Below, piece by piece: positions 36,996-44,777 of a stretch of DNA of 64,000 nt (position 1 is the stretch's first letter; every line of letters starts with the position of its first letter). The DNA comes from Limimaricola cinnabarinus LL-001 (GTDB taxonomy: Bacteria; Pseudomonadota; Alphaproteobacteria; Rhodobacterales; Rhodobacteraceae): assembly GCF_000466965.1 (NCBI RefSeq), contig NZ_BATB01000002.1, forward strand, positions 1 through 64,000. The letters are read 5' to 3'. The translations under genes and the position numbers were made by a program. The notes beneath the pieces are model-generated. The model saw only the letters and a list, made by a program, of their open reading frames with translations. It was not told the DNA's origin and did not search any database.

Positions 36996-37346
36996 TCAGA
37001 GCCGGGGCAGTCTGAGCGCCGGCTCGGCCTCGCCCCGCTCGAAATCGACGGGAGCGGTGTCGGCGACGCGGCTGTGGCGCTTGAACTCGTAGACCCGTTC
37101 GCCCTCCTCCACCCGGGAGGTCATGACGAGGCATTGATAGAGGTGACGCGGACCGTCGTAGAGATCGACGAAGCCGTGCAGGATCGGCGCGTCCTTGGCG
37201 GCGAGGGCGAAGCCCGTCTCCCACATGCGCAGCACCGGGTGCACGGTCTCTGCGTCATGCACGCAGAGCCGTGCCGAACGGCGCTGCGCGGCGCGGCGCG
37301 CGGCCTCAATGGCGTCCTCGAGATCCTTGCTCAGGTAATCGGTCAT
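36996..37346 (-). CDS. Hypothetical protein
   Basis: 116 residues, cytosolic by composition, no signal or transmembrane segment. An N-terminal helix (YLSKDLEDAIEAARRAAQRRSARLCVH) precedes a mostly beta region (LHGFVDLYDGPRHLYQCLVMTS, then EGERVYEFKRHSRVADTAPVDFERG). No domain recognised. It converges on the C-S lyase gene (stop to stop, four bases apart) and lies 71 bases upstream of cobM in the same direction, so it could be an accidental cob neighbour. Codon bias matches the genome, so I take it as real. Confidence 0.72.
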   Translation of the reverse strand: MTDYLSKDLEDAIEAARRAAQRRSARLCVHDAETVHPVLRMWETGFALAAKDAPILHGFVDLYDGPRHLYQCLVMTSRVEEGERVYEFKRHSRVADTAPVDFERGEAEPALRLPRL

Positions 37347-37417
37347 ATCGCATCCCCCTGCTTCCATCCTGCGCAGAAGAATGTGAAATTCAAGCGACGT
37401 TCCCGAAAAAGTCCTTT

Positions 37418-38185
37418 TCAGGCGCGGACCTTGGGGCGCAGCACATGCGGTTGCGCCGGGTCGTAGAGGGCGCTGTCGGGAAATCCCTGATCGGCGCCGA
37501 GCGCCGGGCCCACGAGGATCAGCGCGGTCCGGGTCAACTTGGCCGCGCGCACCTGCGCATGGATGTCCGAAAGCGTGCCGCGGATCACCTGCTGGTCGGG
37601 CCAACTGGCCCGGTAGACCACTGCGACCGGACAATCGGCCCCGTAGAAGGGTGTCAGCCGCCGCTCGATGTCGCGCAGGGCGCGGATGCCGAGATGGATG
37701 GCCAGCGTCGTGCCGGTGGCGGCGAAATTCTCGAGCGTTTCACCCGCCGGCATGGCGGTCGACTTCATCGACATGCGGGTGAGCACGATGGACTGCGCCA
37801 GTTCGGGGATCGTCAATTCCTGTCCCAGCGCGGCAGCGGCGGCGGTGTAGGCGGGCACGCCGGGGATGATCCGGTAAGGGATGCCATCGGCCTTGAGCCT
37901 GCGGATCTGTTCGGCGATGGCGCCATAGAGCGAGGGGTCGCCCGAATGCACCCGCGCCACGTCCTCGCCGCGCGCGTTAGCGGCGGCGATCTCGGCATGC
38001 GTCTCGTCGAGCGTCATCGGCGCGGTGTCGAGAACGCGCGCGCCCACGGGCGCGCCGGCCACCACCTCCTCGGGCACCAGCGAGCCCGCATAGAGGCAAA
38101 CCGGGCAGGTTGCGATGAGGCGCGCGGCCTTGAGGGTCAAAAGCTCCGGATCGCCCGGCCCGGCCCCGATGAAATAGACGGTCAT
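37418..38185 (-). CDS. cobM: Precorrin-4 C11-methyltransferase
   Basis: SAM-dependent methylation at C11 of the corrin ring; 255 residues. The SUMT/CobA-type fold is recognised by VYFIGAGPGDPELLTLKAARLI, VARVHSGDPSLYGAIAEQIRRL and IIPGVPAYTAAAAALG. The GxGxGD motif and the GDPSxY motif for SAM are intact. AAGGAGCG precedes the ATG at 38185. It is the last gene of the minus-strand cob cluster; a gap of about 70 bases with an AT-rich patch separates it from cobJ. Confidence 0.93.
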   Translation of the reverse strand: MTVYFIGAGPGDPELLTLKAARLIATCPVCLYAGSLVPEEVVAGAPVGARVLDTAPMTLDETHAEIAAANARGEDVARVHSGDPSLYGAIAEQIRRLKADGIPYRIIPGVPAYTAAAAALGQELTIPELAQSIVLTRMSMKSTAMPAGETLENFAATGTTLAIHLGIRALRDIERRLTPFYGADCPVAVVYRASWPDQQVIRGTLSDIHAQVRAAKLTRTALILVGPALGADQGFPDSALYDPAQPHVLRPKVRA

Positions 38186-38254
38186 GGCGCGCTCCTTGCA
38201 TCTCTAAACTTCAAATACTTATTTTGACCGGCGTCGAGTCTCCCGCCGACCCGA

Positions 38255-40048
38255 TCAGCGCGCATCGATCTTCTTGGCATAGCCGCGCGGCGTCACCATG
38301 CGCGGCCCTTCCCCCAGCTGCACCAGCTTCGATTGCGAGGAGCCGACCAGCACCACGGTCAGCATGTCCACCTCGTCGACCTGCAACTCGTCGAGGCGGC
38401 GATAGCGGATCTCTTCCTCGGGGCGCCCGAGAGACGAAGCCAGAAGCACCGGCGTATCCGCCGGCCGATGCCCGAGCAGGATCTCGCGCGCCTCGGCCAG
38501 CAAGGTGCGGCGGCGCTTGGAGACCGGATTGTAGAAAGCGATGACGAAATCGCCTTGGGCTGCGGCGTGGAGCCGCTTCACGATGTCCTCACGCGGGGTG
38601 AGCAGATCCGACAGCGAAATGGCGCAGAAATCATGGCCGAGCGGCGCGCCGGCGCGCGAGGCGGCGGCCTGCAGCGCCGAGACGCCGGGCGTGCAGGTGA
38701 CCTCGATGCGGCGCGCGGCATCCGAAACACCGCCCTTGTCCGCATCGCGGCCCAGCAATTCGAAGACCAGTGCGCCCATGGCATAGATGCCCGCATCGCC
38801 CGAACAGATCAGCGCCACGTCGCGCCCTTCGGCGGCGCGCTCCAGCGCGTAGCGGCAGCGATCCTCCTCGCCACCCAATGGGAAGTCGGCGCGCGGCTTT
38901 TCGGCGGCAAGCGGACCCAAGAGGTCGATATAGAGCCCGTAACCGACCAGTTCCTCGGCTTGCGCGATCAAACGCGAGGCTTCGGGGGTGCGCCAGCCCG
39001 ACTGCCCCGGCCCGATGCCCACGACCGAGAGGCGGCCCCGGCGGCGACCGCGCAATTCGGTGATCGGCGCAGGCGCGATGGCCAGCGCGCAGGTGGCGTT
39101 GGCGCTCTTGCGCTTGGGGACGACGAGGGTCGCGTCGGGCCCGGCTTGCGCGAGTGCCGCGCCCTCGGAGACGCCGTGGCATCCGACCTCGGCAAAGACA
39201 ACGTCGGAGGGCGTGGCGAGGCGCGGCGCCTCGGCCTCCAGCTCGGTGGCGGTGAAAAGGCGCAGCGGCGCGCCGATTACACGTGAAACATTCAGGATCG
39301 CGGGCTCGTCGGCCTTGAGGTCGATCGAGGCCATGGCCTGCACGGCCTCTGGCGCGATCCCGGCCTCGGCCAGCGTCTCGCGCACCAACGCGGCCAACTC
39401 CTCGGGCGGGCAGTCGCGGGCGCAGCCCAGCCCCAGCACGGCGCGCTGCGGTGCGAAGTGAAGATGATCGGGGCCGAGCCCCTGCTGCGGCGCCTCAGAG
39501 ACGGTGATCCTCAGCGCATCGCCCCGTGGCAGGCCAGCCAGCCACGGCGCATCGCCGGTGACGGTCGCGCCACCGCCCGAAAGCAGCGCCGCCATCGCGC
39601 CCTTGGCATCGCCGGAATTGACCAGCCGGTAGCCCAACGGTGGCTCGTCCAGCGCCACGCCGAGCGAGACATCTCCCGCGGTGGTGACGGCGGCCGTTCC
39701 TTCCAGCGCCTCGGCGATGTGTTTCGCCAGCCGGTTGGCGCCGCGATGCCCGCCCAGAAGCGGGACCACGACACGTCCGTCATCGGAGACCGAGATCACC
39801 GGCGGCTCGGCGCGCTTGTCCGAAAGTTGCGGCGCGACCGCACGGATCAGGATGCCGCTCGCGCAGACGCCGATGACGGGCGTTCCCGCCGCGAAGAGAT
39901 CGCGTGCGTGCTCCAGCGCATCGGCGAAGAAGGCGTCGGCCCGCTCCACCCGACCCTCGCGGCCATGCAGCGGCGCATCAAGGGCGTCGGCCACCCTCCG
40001 GGCCACGGTTTCGCCGGAGCGCGACAGCGCGAGGACAACGGGGGTCAC
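38255..40048 (-). CDS. cobJ: CbiG-CobJ fusion: cobalt-precorrin-5A hydrolase-like plus precorrin-3B C17-methyltransferase
   Basis: 597 residues, two enzymes in one chain. Residues about 1-340 match CbiG: an N-terminal part (VIGVCASGILIRAVAPQLSDKRAEPPVISVSDDG) and a CobE/CbiG-C part (LGLGCARDCPPEELAALV, GVSEGAALAQAG). Residues about 345-597 are CobJ/CbiH methyltransferase with LSVVGIGPGQSGWRTPEA, ICSGDAGIYAMGALV and TPGVSALQAAAS. A GTG start at 40048 overlaps the stop of cobI (GTGA). CbiG normally opens ring lactone in the cobalt-early pathway. The fusion suggests coupled steps; activity of each half is inferred from conserved motifs. Confidence 0.88.
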   Translation of the reverse strand: MTPVVLALSRSGETVARRVADALDAPLHGREGRVERADAFFADALEHARDLFAAGTPVIGVCASGILIRAVAPQLSDKRAEPPVISVSDDGRVVVPLLGGHRGANRLAKHIAEALEGTAAVTTAGDVSLGVALDEPPLGYRLVNSGDAKGAMAALLSGGGATVTGDAPWLAGLPRGDALRITVSEAPQQGLGPDHLHFAPQRAVLGLGCARDCPPEELAALVRETLAEAGIAPEAVQAMASIDLKADEPAILNVSRVIGAPLRLFTATELEAEAPRLATPSDVVFAEVGCHGVSEGAALAQAGPDATLVVPKRKSANATCALAIAPAPITELRGRRRGRLSVVGIGPGQSGWRTPEASRLIAQAEELVGYGLYIDLLGPLAAEKPRADFPLGGEEDRCRYALERAAEGRDVALICSGDAGIYAMGALVFELLGRDADKGGVSDAARRIEVTCTPGVSALQAAASRAGAPLGHDFCAISLSDLLTPREDIVKRLHAAAQGDFVIAFYNPVSKRRRTLLAEAREILLGHRPADTPVLLASSLGRPEEEIRYRRLDELQVDEVDMLTVVLVGSSQSKLVQLGEGPRMVTPRGYAKKIDAR

Positions 40049-40746
40049 AGCCAAGGATCGGCTCCCTTCGTGAGAATGATCATCGAGAAATAGGGGGCGG
40101 TGTCGGGCGCTTCGACCAGCGGGCGGACCACCTCCGCCTCCAGCGTGGCGCGCTCGACGTAGACGGCGCGGTCGGTAAGGCCGAGATCGTCGATCACGGC
40201 ACGCACTTTCGGAAAATGCCGCCCGAGCTTCATGATCGCGACGCTTTCCGCGCCCTCGATCCGGGTGCGCAGCTCGGCTTCGGGCAGCGGCCCCGGCAGC
40301 ACGGTCAGCCTTTCGTTGCGCGCGGCCAGGGGGCGGCGGGCGCTCGCGGCGGCGGCGGTGAGCGAGGTGACGCCCGGTACGACCTCCACCCGGTGACAAT
40401 CCGCAAGGCGGGCGAAAAGATACATGAAGGAGCCGTAGAAGAACGGGTCGCCCTCGCACAGGCAGACCACGTCCTCGCCCGAATCCAAGGCTTCGGCGAT
40501 CCGCGCGGCGCCTGCGTCATAGGCCGCCTGCGCCGGGCCGCGCTCCACCGTCATCGGCACATCCATGGCGATTTCGCGCGCATCCGACGCGATCAGCTCG
40601 GCGGCGATCGAGCGGGCAAAGCTCGCGCCGCCCGCCAACGTCGGATAGGCGACGACGCGCGCGGCCTCGATCAACCGCGCGGCGCGCAGGGTGATCAGGT
40701 CGGGCGCGCCGGGGCCGAGGCCCACGCCGTAAAGCGTGCCGCTCAT
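40045..40746 (-). CDS. cobI: Precorrin-2 C20-methyltransferase
   Basis: 233-residue SAM methyltransferase placing the C20 methyl on precorrin-2 (or its cobalt form). Motifs: GVGLGPGAPDLITLRAARLI, LCEGDPFFYGSFMYLFARL and VVPGVTSLTAAAAS. ATG 40746 overlaps the stop of cobL (ATGA), and its stop overlaps the GTG of cobJ. It therefore sits mid-operon with translational coupling on both sides. Confidence 0.95.
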   Translation of the reverse strand: MSGTLYGVGLGPGAPDLITLRAARLIEAARVVAYPTLAGGASFARSIAAELIASDAREIAMDVPMTVERGPAQAAYDAGAARIAEALDSGEDVVCLCEGDPFFYGSFMYLFARLADCHRVEVVPGVTSLTAAAASARRPLAARNERLTVLPGPLPEAELRTRIEGAESVAIMKLGRHFPKVRAVIDDLGLTDRAVYVERATLEAEVVRPLVEAPDTAPYFSMIILTKGADPWL

Positions 40747-41960
40747 CGCTTGATCAGGCTCCACTGGGTCACCGGCATCGCCGGCTTCCATCCCGTCAGA
40801 CGACCAACAGGTGCCGCGCGCGCGACCGAGATCCGCACCAGATCGCCGCCATGTGCGGCATGCAGCGCGATCAGCGCCGCCTCGCTCTCCAGCGTCACGG
40901 CATTGGCCACCAGCCGCCCGAGCGGGCGCAGCGCCGACCACGCGGCGGCGAAAACCTCCGCCGACAGCCCGCCGCCGATGAAGATCGCATCGGGCGCGGG
41001 CAGACCGTCAAGCGCGGCCGGTGCCTCCCCCTCGACCAGCCGCAGCCGCGGCGTGCCGAGCGCCAGCGCGTTGGCTGCCGCCATGGCCCGGCGGTCGGCG
41101 CGCGGCTCGATGCCGATGGCGTTGGCATATCGCGCCGCGCGCATCCATTCGATCGCGACCGAGCCAGACCCCGCGCCGATGTCCCATAGCAGCGCGCCGC
41201 GCATTGGCATCAGCTTAGCCAGCGTCGCCGCGCGCAGCTCGCGCTTGGTCATCGTGCCGTCCGAGACGAAGAGTGCGTCGTCGAGCCCCGGCACGCGCGG
41301 GATCATCGCCGCGTCGGGGGCGGCGATGCAATCCACGGCCAATGTGTTGAAGGCGGGCACCTCGTGGTCCCAACTCTCGGCGGTTCCATCAAAGCGCGCC
41401 TCGGCCTCGCCGCCCATGTTGGCCAGCACCGTCATCAGGCTGCGGCCAAAGCCACGCTCGGTCAGGAACCGCGCGATCTGGCCGGGCGTGTCCGGGCCGG
41501 TGGTCAGGATCAAGAGCCGCGCCTGCGGCTGGATGAAGGCGATCATCTGCTCCACCGGGCGGCCATGCACGGTCAGCGTCTCGACATCCGCAAGGCTCCA
41601 ACCCATCCGGGCAGAGGCAAGCTGGAACGCCGAAAGCTGCGGATGATAGACGATCTCGGCGGCGGGGATCGCGCGGCCGATCCGCGCGCCGACAGAAAAC
41701 CACAGCGGATCGCCCGTGGCCAACACCACGACGCGTCGGCCCTTGAAGGAGCGAAGCCGGTCGATCAGCGCGTCGAACGGGCTGGGCCAGGCGACCCGCT
41801 CCGCCCCCACCGCGCCCGCAAGCTCATGGTGCCGATCGCCGCCGACGATGATCTCGGCGGCCTCGACCACGGCGCGGGTCGCGGGCAGGAGCCCATCCAT
41901 GCCGTCCTCGCCGATACCCACGACATGCAGCCACGGCTCCGGTGCTGCGACAGCGTTCAT
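40743..41960 (-). CDS. cobL: Precorrin-6Y C5,15-methyltransferase (decarboxylating)
   Basis: 405 residues combining the CbiE-like N-terminal methyltransferase (C5) and the CbiT-like C-terminal methyltransferase (C15 plus decarboxylation at C12). N-terminal half: HVVGIGEDGMDGLLPATRAVVEAAEII, LATGDPLWFSVGARIG. C-terminal half: LLWDIGAGSGSVAIEWMRAARYANAIGIEP is the Rossmann SAM loop. Start ATG at 41960, overlapping the stop of cobH (ATGA). The domain order CbiE-CbiT is the standard CobL form. Confidence 0.95.
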   Translation of the reverse strand: MNAVAAPEPWLHVVGIGEDGMDGLLPATRAVVEAAEIIVGGDRHHELAGAVGAERVAWPSPFDALIDRLRSFKGRRVVVLATGDPLWFSVGARIGRAIPAAEIVYHPQLSAFQLASARMGWSLADVETLTVHGRPVEQMIAFIQPQARLLILTTGPDTPGQIARFLTERGFGRSLMTVLANMGGEAEARFDGTAESWDHEVPAFNTLAVDCIAAPDAAMIPRVPGLDDALFVSDGTMTKRELRAATLAKLMPMRGALLWDIGAGSGSVAIEWMRAARYANAIGIEPRADRRAMAAANALALGTPRLRLVEGEAPAALDGLPAPDAIFIGGGLSAEVFAAAWSALRPLGRLVANAVTLESEAALIALHAAHGGDLVRISVARAAPVGRLTGWKPAMPVTQWSLIKR

Positions 41961-42592
41961 GCCTTTTCCTCCGAAATCCCGTTGGCCAGCGCGTTCACCG
42001 CCGCCGAGGCCATGGCCGAGCCGCCCTTGCGGCCCCGGAGCGCCACGAAATCGCAGCCGCGCGGATCGCCCGCCAGTTCGGCCTTGGATTCCGCCGCGCC
42101 CACGAAACCCACCGGGAAGCCGAGGATCAGCGCCGGCTTGGGCCAGCCCGCGTCGAGCCGCTCCAGAAGATGGAACAGCGCCGTCGGCGCGTTGCCCACC
42201 GCGACCACCGCGCCCTTGATCTTCTCGCGCCACAGATCGACGGCCGCTGCCGAACGGGTCGTGCCCAGATCGTGCGCCATCTCCGGCACCGCCGCGTCGT
42301 TCAACGTCACCAGCACCTCAGTGTCGGGCAGGTGTCGCCGGATGATCCCCGCCGCCACCATTTCGCAATCGCACAGCACCGGCGCGCCCGCGGCCAACGC
42401 CGCGCGCCCCGTCGCCATCGCGCCTGCGGAGAACGCCAGCCGATCCGCGATCTCGACCATGCCGCAGGCGTGGATCAGTCGGATCACCATCGGGCGCAGA
42501 TCCTCGGGAAAGCGGTCGAGCCGGGCCTCGGCGCGCACCGTGGCAAAGCTCTGGGCATAGATCCTGGCGGGATCGGTCTCGTAGGGACGCAT
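41957..42592 (-). CDS. cobH: Precorrin-8X methylmutase
   Basis: Moves the C11 methyl to C12 to make hydrogenobyrinate; 211 residues. Family segments: IYAQSFATVRAEARLDRFPEDL, RLIHACGMVEIADRLAFS with the catalytic histidine, and ALILGFPVGFVGAAESK. The start at 42592 (MRPYETDP) is fixed by GGAGGTCGTG just upstream; a longer start at 42616 would bury that site. The gap to cbiX on the upstream side is about 60 bases and AT-richer than its surroundings. Confidence 0.95.
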   Translation of the reverse strand: MRPYETDPARIYAQSFATVRAEARLDRFPEDLRPMVIRLIHACGMVEIADRLAFSAGAMATGRAALAAGAPVLCDCEMVAAGIIRRHLPDTEVLVTLNDAAVPEMAHDLGTTRSAAAVDLWREKIKGAVVAVGNAPTALFHLLERLDAGWPKPALILGFPVGFVGAAESKAELAGDPRGCDFVALRGRKGGSAMASAAVNALANGISEEKA

Positions 42593-42653
42593 CACGACCT
42601 CCGTCCCGAGCGGCACCGGCCGGGGGATTTGAGTATTTGACGAGTGAAGACGC

Positions 42654-43793
42654 TCACTTGCGCGACTTCAACACGCTCAGCGGCCCGAGCGGGTGGTCGG
42701 CCTGCGGGTAGACCGCGTGCTGGTGGTCATGGGCGTGATCATGGTGGTGAGCATGGCCATGGTGGTGATGGTCATGGGCGTGATCATGCCCGTGGTCGTG
42801 TGGCAGGTCATGCTCATGGGCATGGGCGTGACGGTCCGCAGCGTCGAGCCGGCACATGCCGGTGCAGAAATCGTCGCAGAGCGCGCAATCGGACACGTTG
42901 GCACCGGGCGCGTTCGCGCCCTGCCCCTCGACATGGTGATGATGACTTTCCTGCACCGCGCCGACCTCGGCTTCGAAGCCCAGCACCTGCGTGCGGTACT
43001 TGCACATGCCGCAGGTGGGCGGGACCGCCTCGCCCACGAGTTCGGTCACGCGCTCGGCAAAGGTGTTCATCACCTCCGGGTGGTCGCCGAGATAAGGCGC
43101 CTTGACGATCTCAAGCTCGGGGTGCGCCTCGGCCACCTGATCGGTGAAGCCATAGATGCGGTCGATCAGGATGCCCGAGAACAGGAAATACGGGAACACC
43201 ACGACGCGGCGGTAGCCCAGCCGCGCCACGTGTTGGAGACAGGGCTCGACCAGCGGGAAGGTGACGCCGGAATAGCCGGTCTCGCACCAGCCGAAGCCCA
43301 TCCCCTCCCACAGGAGACGCGCGATCTTAGACACGTTGCCGTTGGCGTCGGGATCGCTCGCCCCGCGCCCGATCACCACGAGGCAGGTTTCGTGCATCGG
43401 CACGTCCGAGGGGTTGGCGTCGAGCGCGCTTTGGATGCGATCGGCGGCGGCCGCGACCATGCGCGGATCGACCCCCAACTCGCGGCCATAGATGATCTCG
43501 ATGTCGTGCTTGGCGGCATAGGTGTTGAGCACGGTCGGGATGTCGTTCTTGGCGTGCATCGCGGCAAAGAGCATGCCGGGCACAGCGAGGATGCGGGTGC
43601 AACCCTGCTCGCGCAGCCGGTCGAGCCCGTCGCGGATCACCGGATTGGCGAATTCGAGATAGCCGTATTCCACCGGCCAGTCTGGCGGCAGCAAAGCGGG
43701 CAGCTTCTCGGCCAGCACCGCGAACTCGTCCACTGCCGACTGGCTGCGCGAGCCGTGGCCGCAGATCATCACGCCGGTCTTGGACGCGCTCAC
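42654..43793 (-). CDS. cbiX: CbiX-type sirohydrochlorin chelatase with Cys motifs and His-rich tail
   Basis: 379-residue chelatase that inserts cobalt (or iron) into sirohydrochlorin. Two CbiX repeats are visible: MICGHGSRSQSAVDEF and LVVIGRGASDPDANGNVSKIAR, with histidines and acidic residues for metal binding. After residue about 285 come CGMC, CALC and CTGMC cysteine motifs, as in the iron-sulfur form called CbiX-long, and then a C-terminal tail of roughly 50 residues that is nearly all His, Asp and Ala (DHGHDHAHDHHHHGHAHHHD type). The tail probably stores or delivers cobalt or another metal. A GTG start at 43793 overlaps the small membrane protein gene (GTGA). Confidence 0.9.
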   Translation of the reverse strand: MSASKTGVMICGHGSRSQSAVDEFAVLAEKLPALLPPDWPVEYGYLEFANPVIRDGLDRLREQGCTRILAVPGMLFAAMHAKNDIPTVLNTYAAKHDIEIIYGRELGVDPRMVAAAADRIQSALDANPSDVPMHETCLVVIGRGASDPDANGNVSKIARLLWEGMGFGWCETGYSGVTFPLVEPCLQHVARLGYRRVVVFPYFLFSGILIDRIYGFTDQVAEAHPELEIVKAPYLGDHPEVMNTFAERVTELVGEAVPPTCGMCKYRTQVLGFEAEVGAVQESHHHHVEGQGANAPGANVSDCALCDDFCTGMCRLDAADRHAHAHEHDLPHDHGHDHAHDHHHHGHAHHHDHAHDHQHAVYPQADHPLGPLSVLKSRK

Positions 43794-44008
43794 GCGCGGG
43801 CCTCGTCGCCCTGATCGTCGGAGGTCTCGGCCTCTTCTTCCTTGCCCCCGCCCTTCAGCGCGCCCCACAGCCCGAGCGCGATGGCCAGGCCGATCGCCGC
43901 GCCGGCGACCCAATGGTCGTGACCGGCAAGGTCGGCCATGTGGCCGGGATGGGCCGCGGCCATCCCCGGTATGATGAGCGGGATCGTCGGCAGGAGGATG
44001 TGGCGCAT
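43790..44008 (-). CDS. Small membrane protein at the head of the cob cluster (DUF6732-like)
   Basis: 72 residues. An N-terminal hydrophobic signal-like stretch (MRHILLPTIPLIIPGMAAA) is followed by the His-rich motif AHPGHMADLAGHDHW, one transmembrane helix (VAGAAIGLAIALGLWGALKGG) and an acidic tail. It is cotranscribed and translationally coupled with cbiX, so a link to cobalt handling is plausible; the family has no established function and the DUF number is from memory. The ATG at 44008 is the first start with this signal. Confidence 0.75.
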   Translation of the reverse strand: MRHILLPTIPLIIPGMAAAHPGHMADLAGHDHWVAGAAIGLAIALGLWGALKGGGKEEEAETSDDQGDEARA

Positions 44009-44189
44009 CGCGGACCTCTCGATCTGGCAATGGCCGGCGCCCGCCGCGTCATGCGGCGGTGCGAGGACGACGTGGTGCTCGGGTCCCCTAAATGGGTCGA
44101 CCCCCGCGCCACCGACCGTTCCGGCCACTTCGGGCTTCGTCGGCCCTCTCCATAGCCGTGGCGACGCCGGGGCGAAACCCCTCGAAGCG

Positions 44190-44711
44190 TCACTTCATGA
44201 CGGGCGCGCGACTTGGCACCGACACCGCCACCGCCGTCCGGGCGGGCACGGCGAGGTCGATCTCGGGGAAATGCTCCCACGCCAGCGGCGCCTGCACATC
44301 GGCGAACTTGCCGCCGCCGCTGCGGGTCACGAAGCCGCCGCCGCCGGTCTCGAGATGAAAGCTCCGCCCATGCACGCCGCTCACCACATAGGTGTCGCCC
44401 GCCACGGAGAGCTGTCCGGCATGACCATCGACGCAGATCGCGCGGCCTTCCTGACAGGGGATCAGCCGCCATGTCGCCATGCGACCGTCCCCGGTGGGGG
44501 CGATCACCGACATCGGCCCCTTCTCGAACGGGCGTTCGGCATATTCCGGCGCGAAGGGCTCGGGCTCGGGCATCATCCGGACATGCGCCACCGGCGGCCT
44601 GACCGGCGGCAACTCCGCCGATTCGAGCAAGGGCATCACAAGCGGCTCCACCTGACCGCAGCCCGCCAGAAACAGCGCCGCCAACGCAGCGCCCTTAAAT
44701 CCGTATCGCAT
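44190..44711 (-). CDS. Hypothetical lipoprotein
   Basis: 173 residues. The lipobox LAGC near residue 18 marks a lipidated, envelope-bound protein. The middle is proline/glutamate-rich (PPVRPPVAHVRMMPEPEPFAPEY), followed by a small beta domain with two cysteines (LIPCQEGRAICVDG) and a Gly-rich segment (HLETGGGGFVTRSGGGKF). No family recognised. It stands between the cob cluster and mutL, all minus strand, with about 180 bases before the cob genes; it may have its own promoter. A GTG one codon upstream of the ATG at 44711 is also possible. Confidence 0.7.
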   Translation of the reverse strand: MRYGFKGAALAALFLAGCGQVEPLVMPLLESAELPPVRPPVAHVRMMPEPEPFAPEYAERPFEKGPMSVIAPTGDGRMATWRLIPCQEGRAICVDGHAGQLSVAGDTYVVSGVHGRSFHLETGGGGFVTRSGGGKFADVQAPLAWEHFPEIDLAVPARTAVAVSVPSRAPVMK

Positions 44712-44777
44712 CACGCCACTCCTCGTACCCGCACGTCACCGATCAAATAGCCGTGAGACGCATCGTTGCAAGCGGCA

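Noticed and set aside
44009-44189. Possible cobalamin riboswitch upstream of the cob cluster
   Set aside because: I read the minus strand of this 181-base gap for the B12 box (GCCAGGAGACC-like) and the conserved core and did not find them. A covariance-model search for the Cobalamin family would be decisive.
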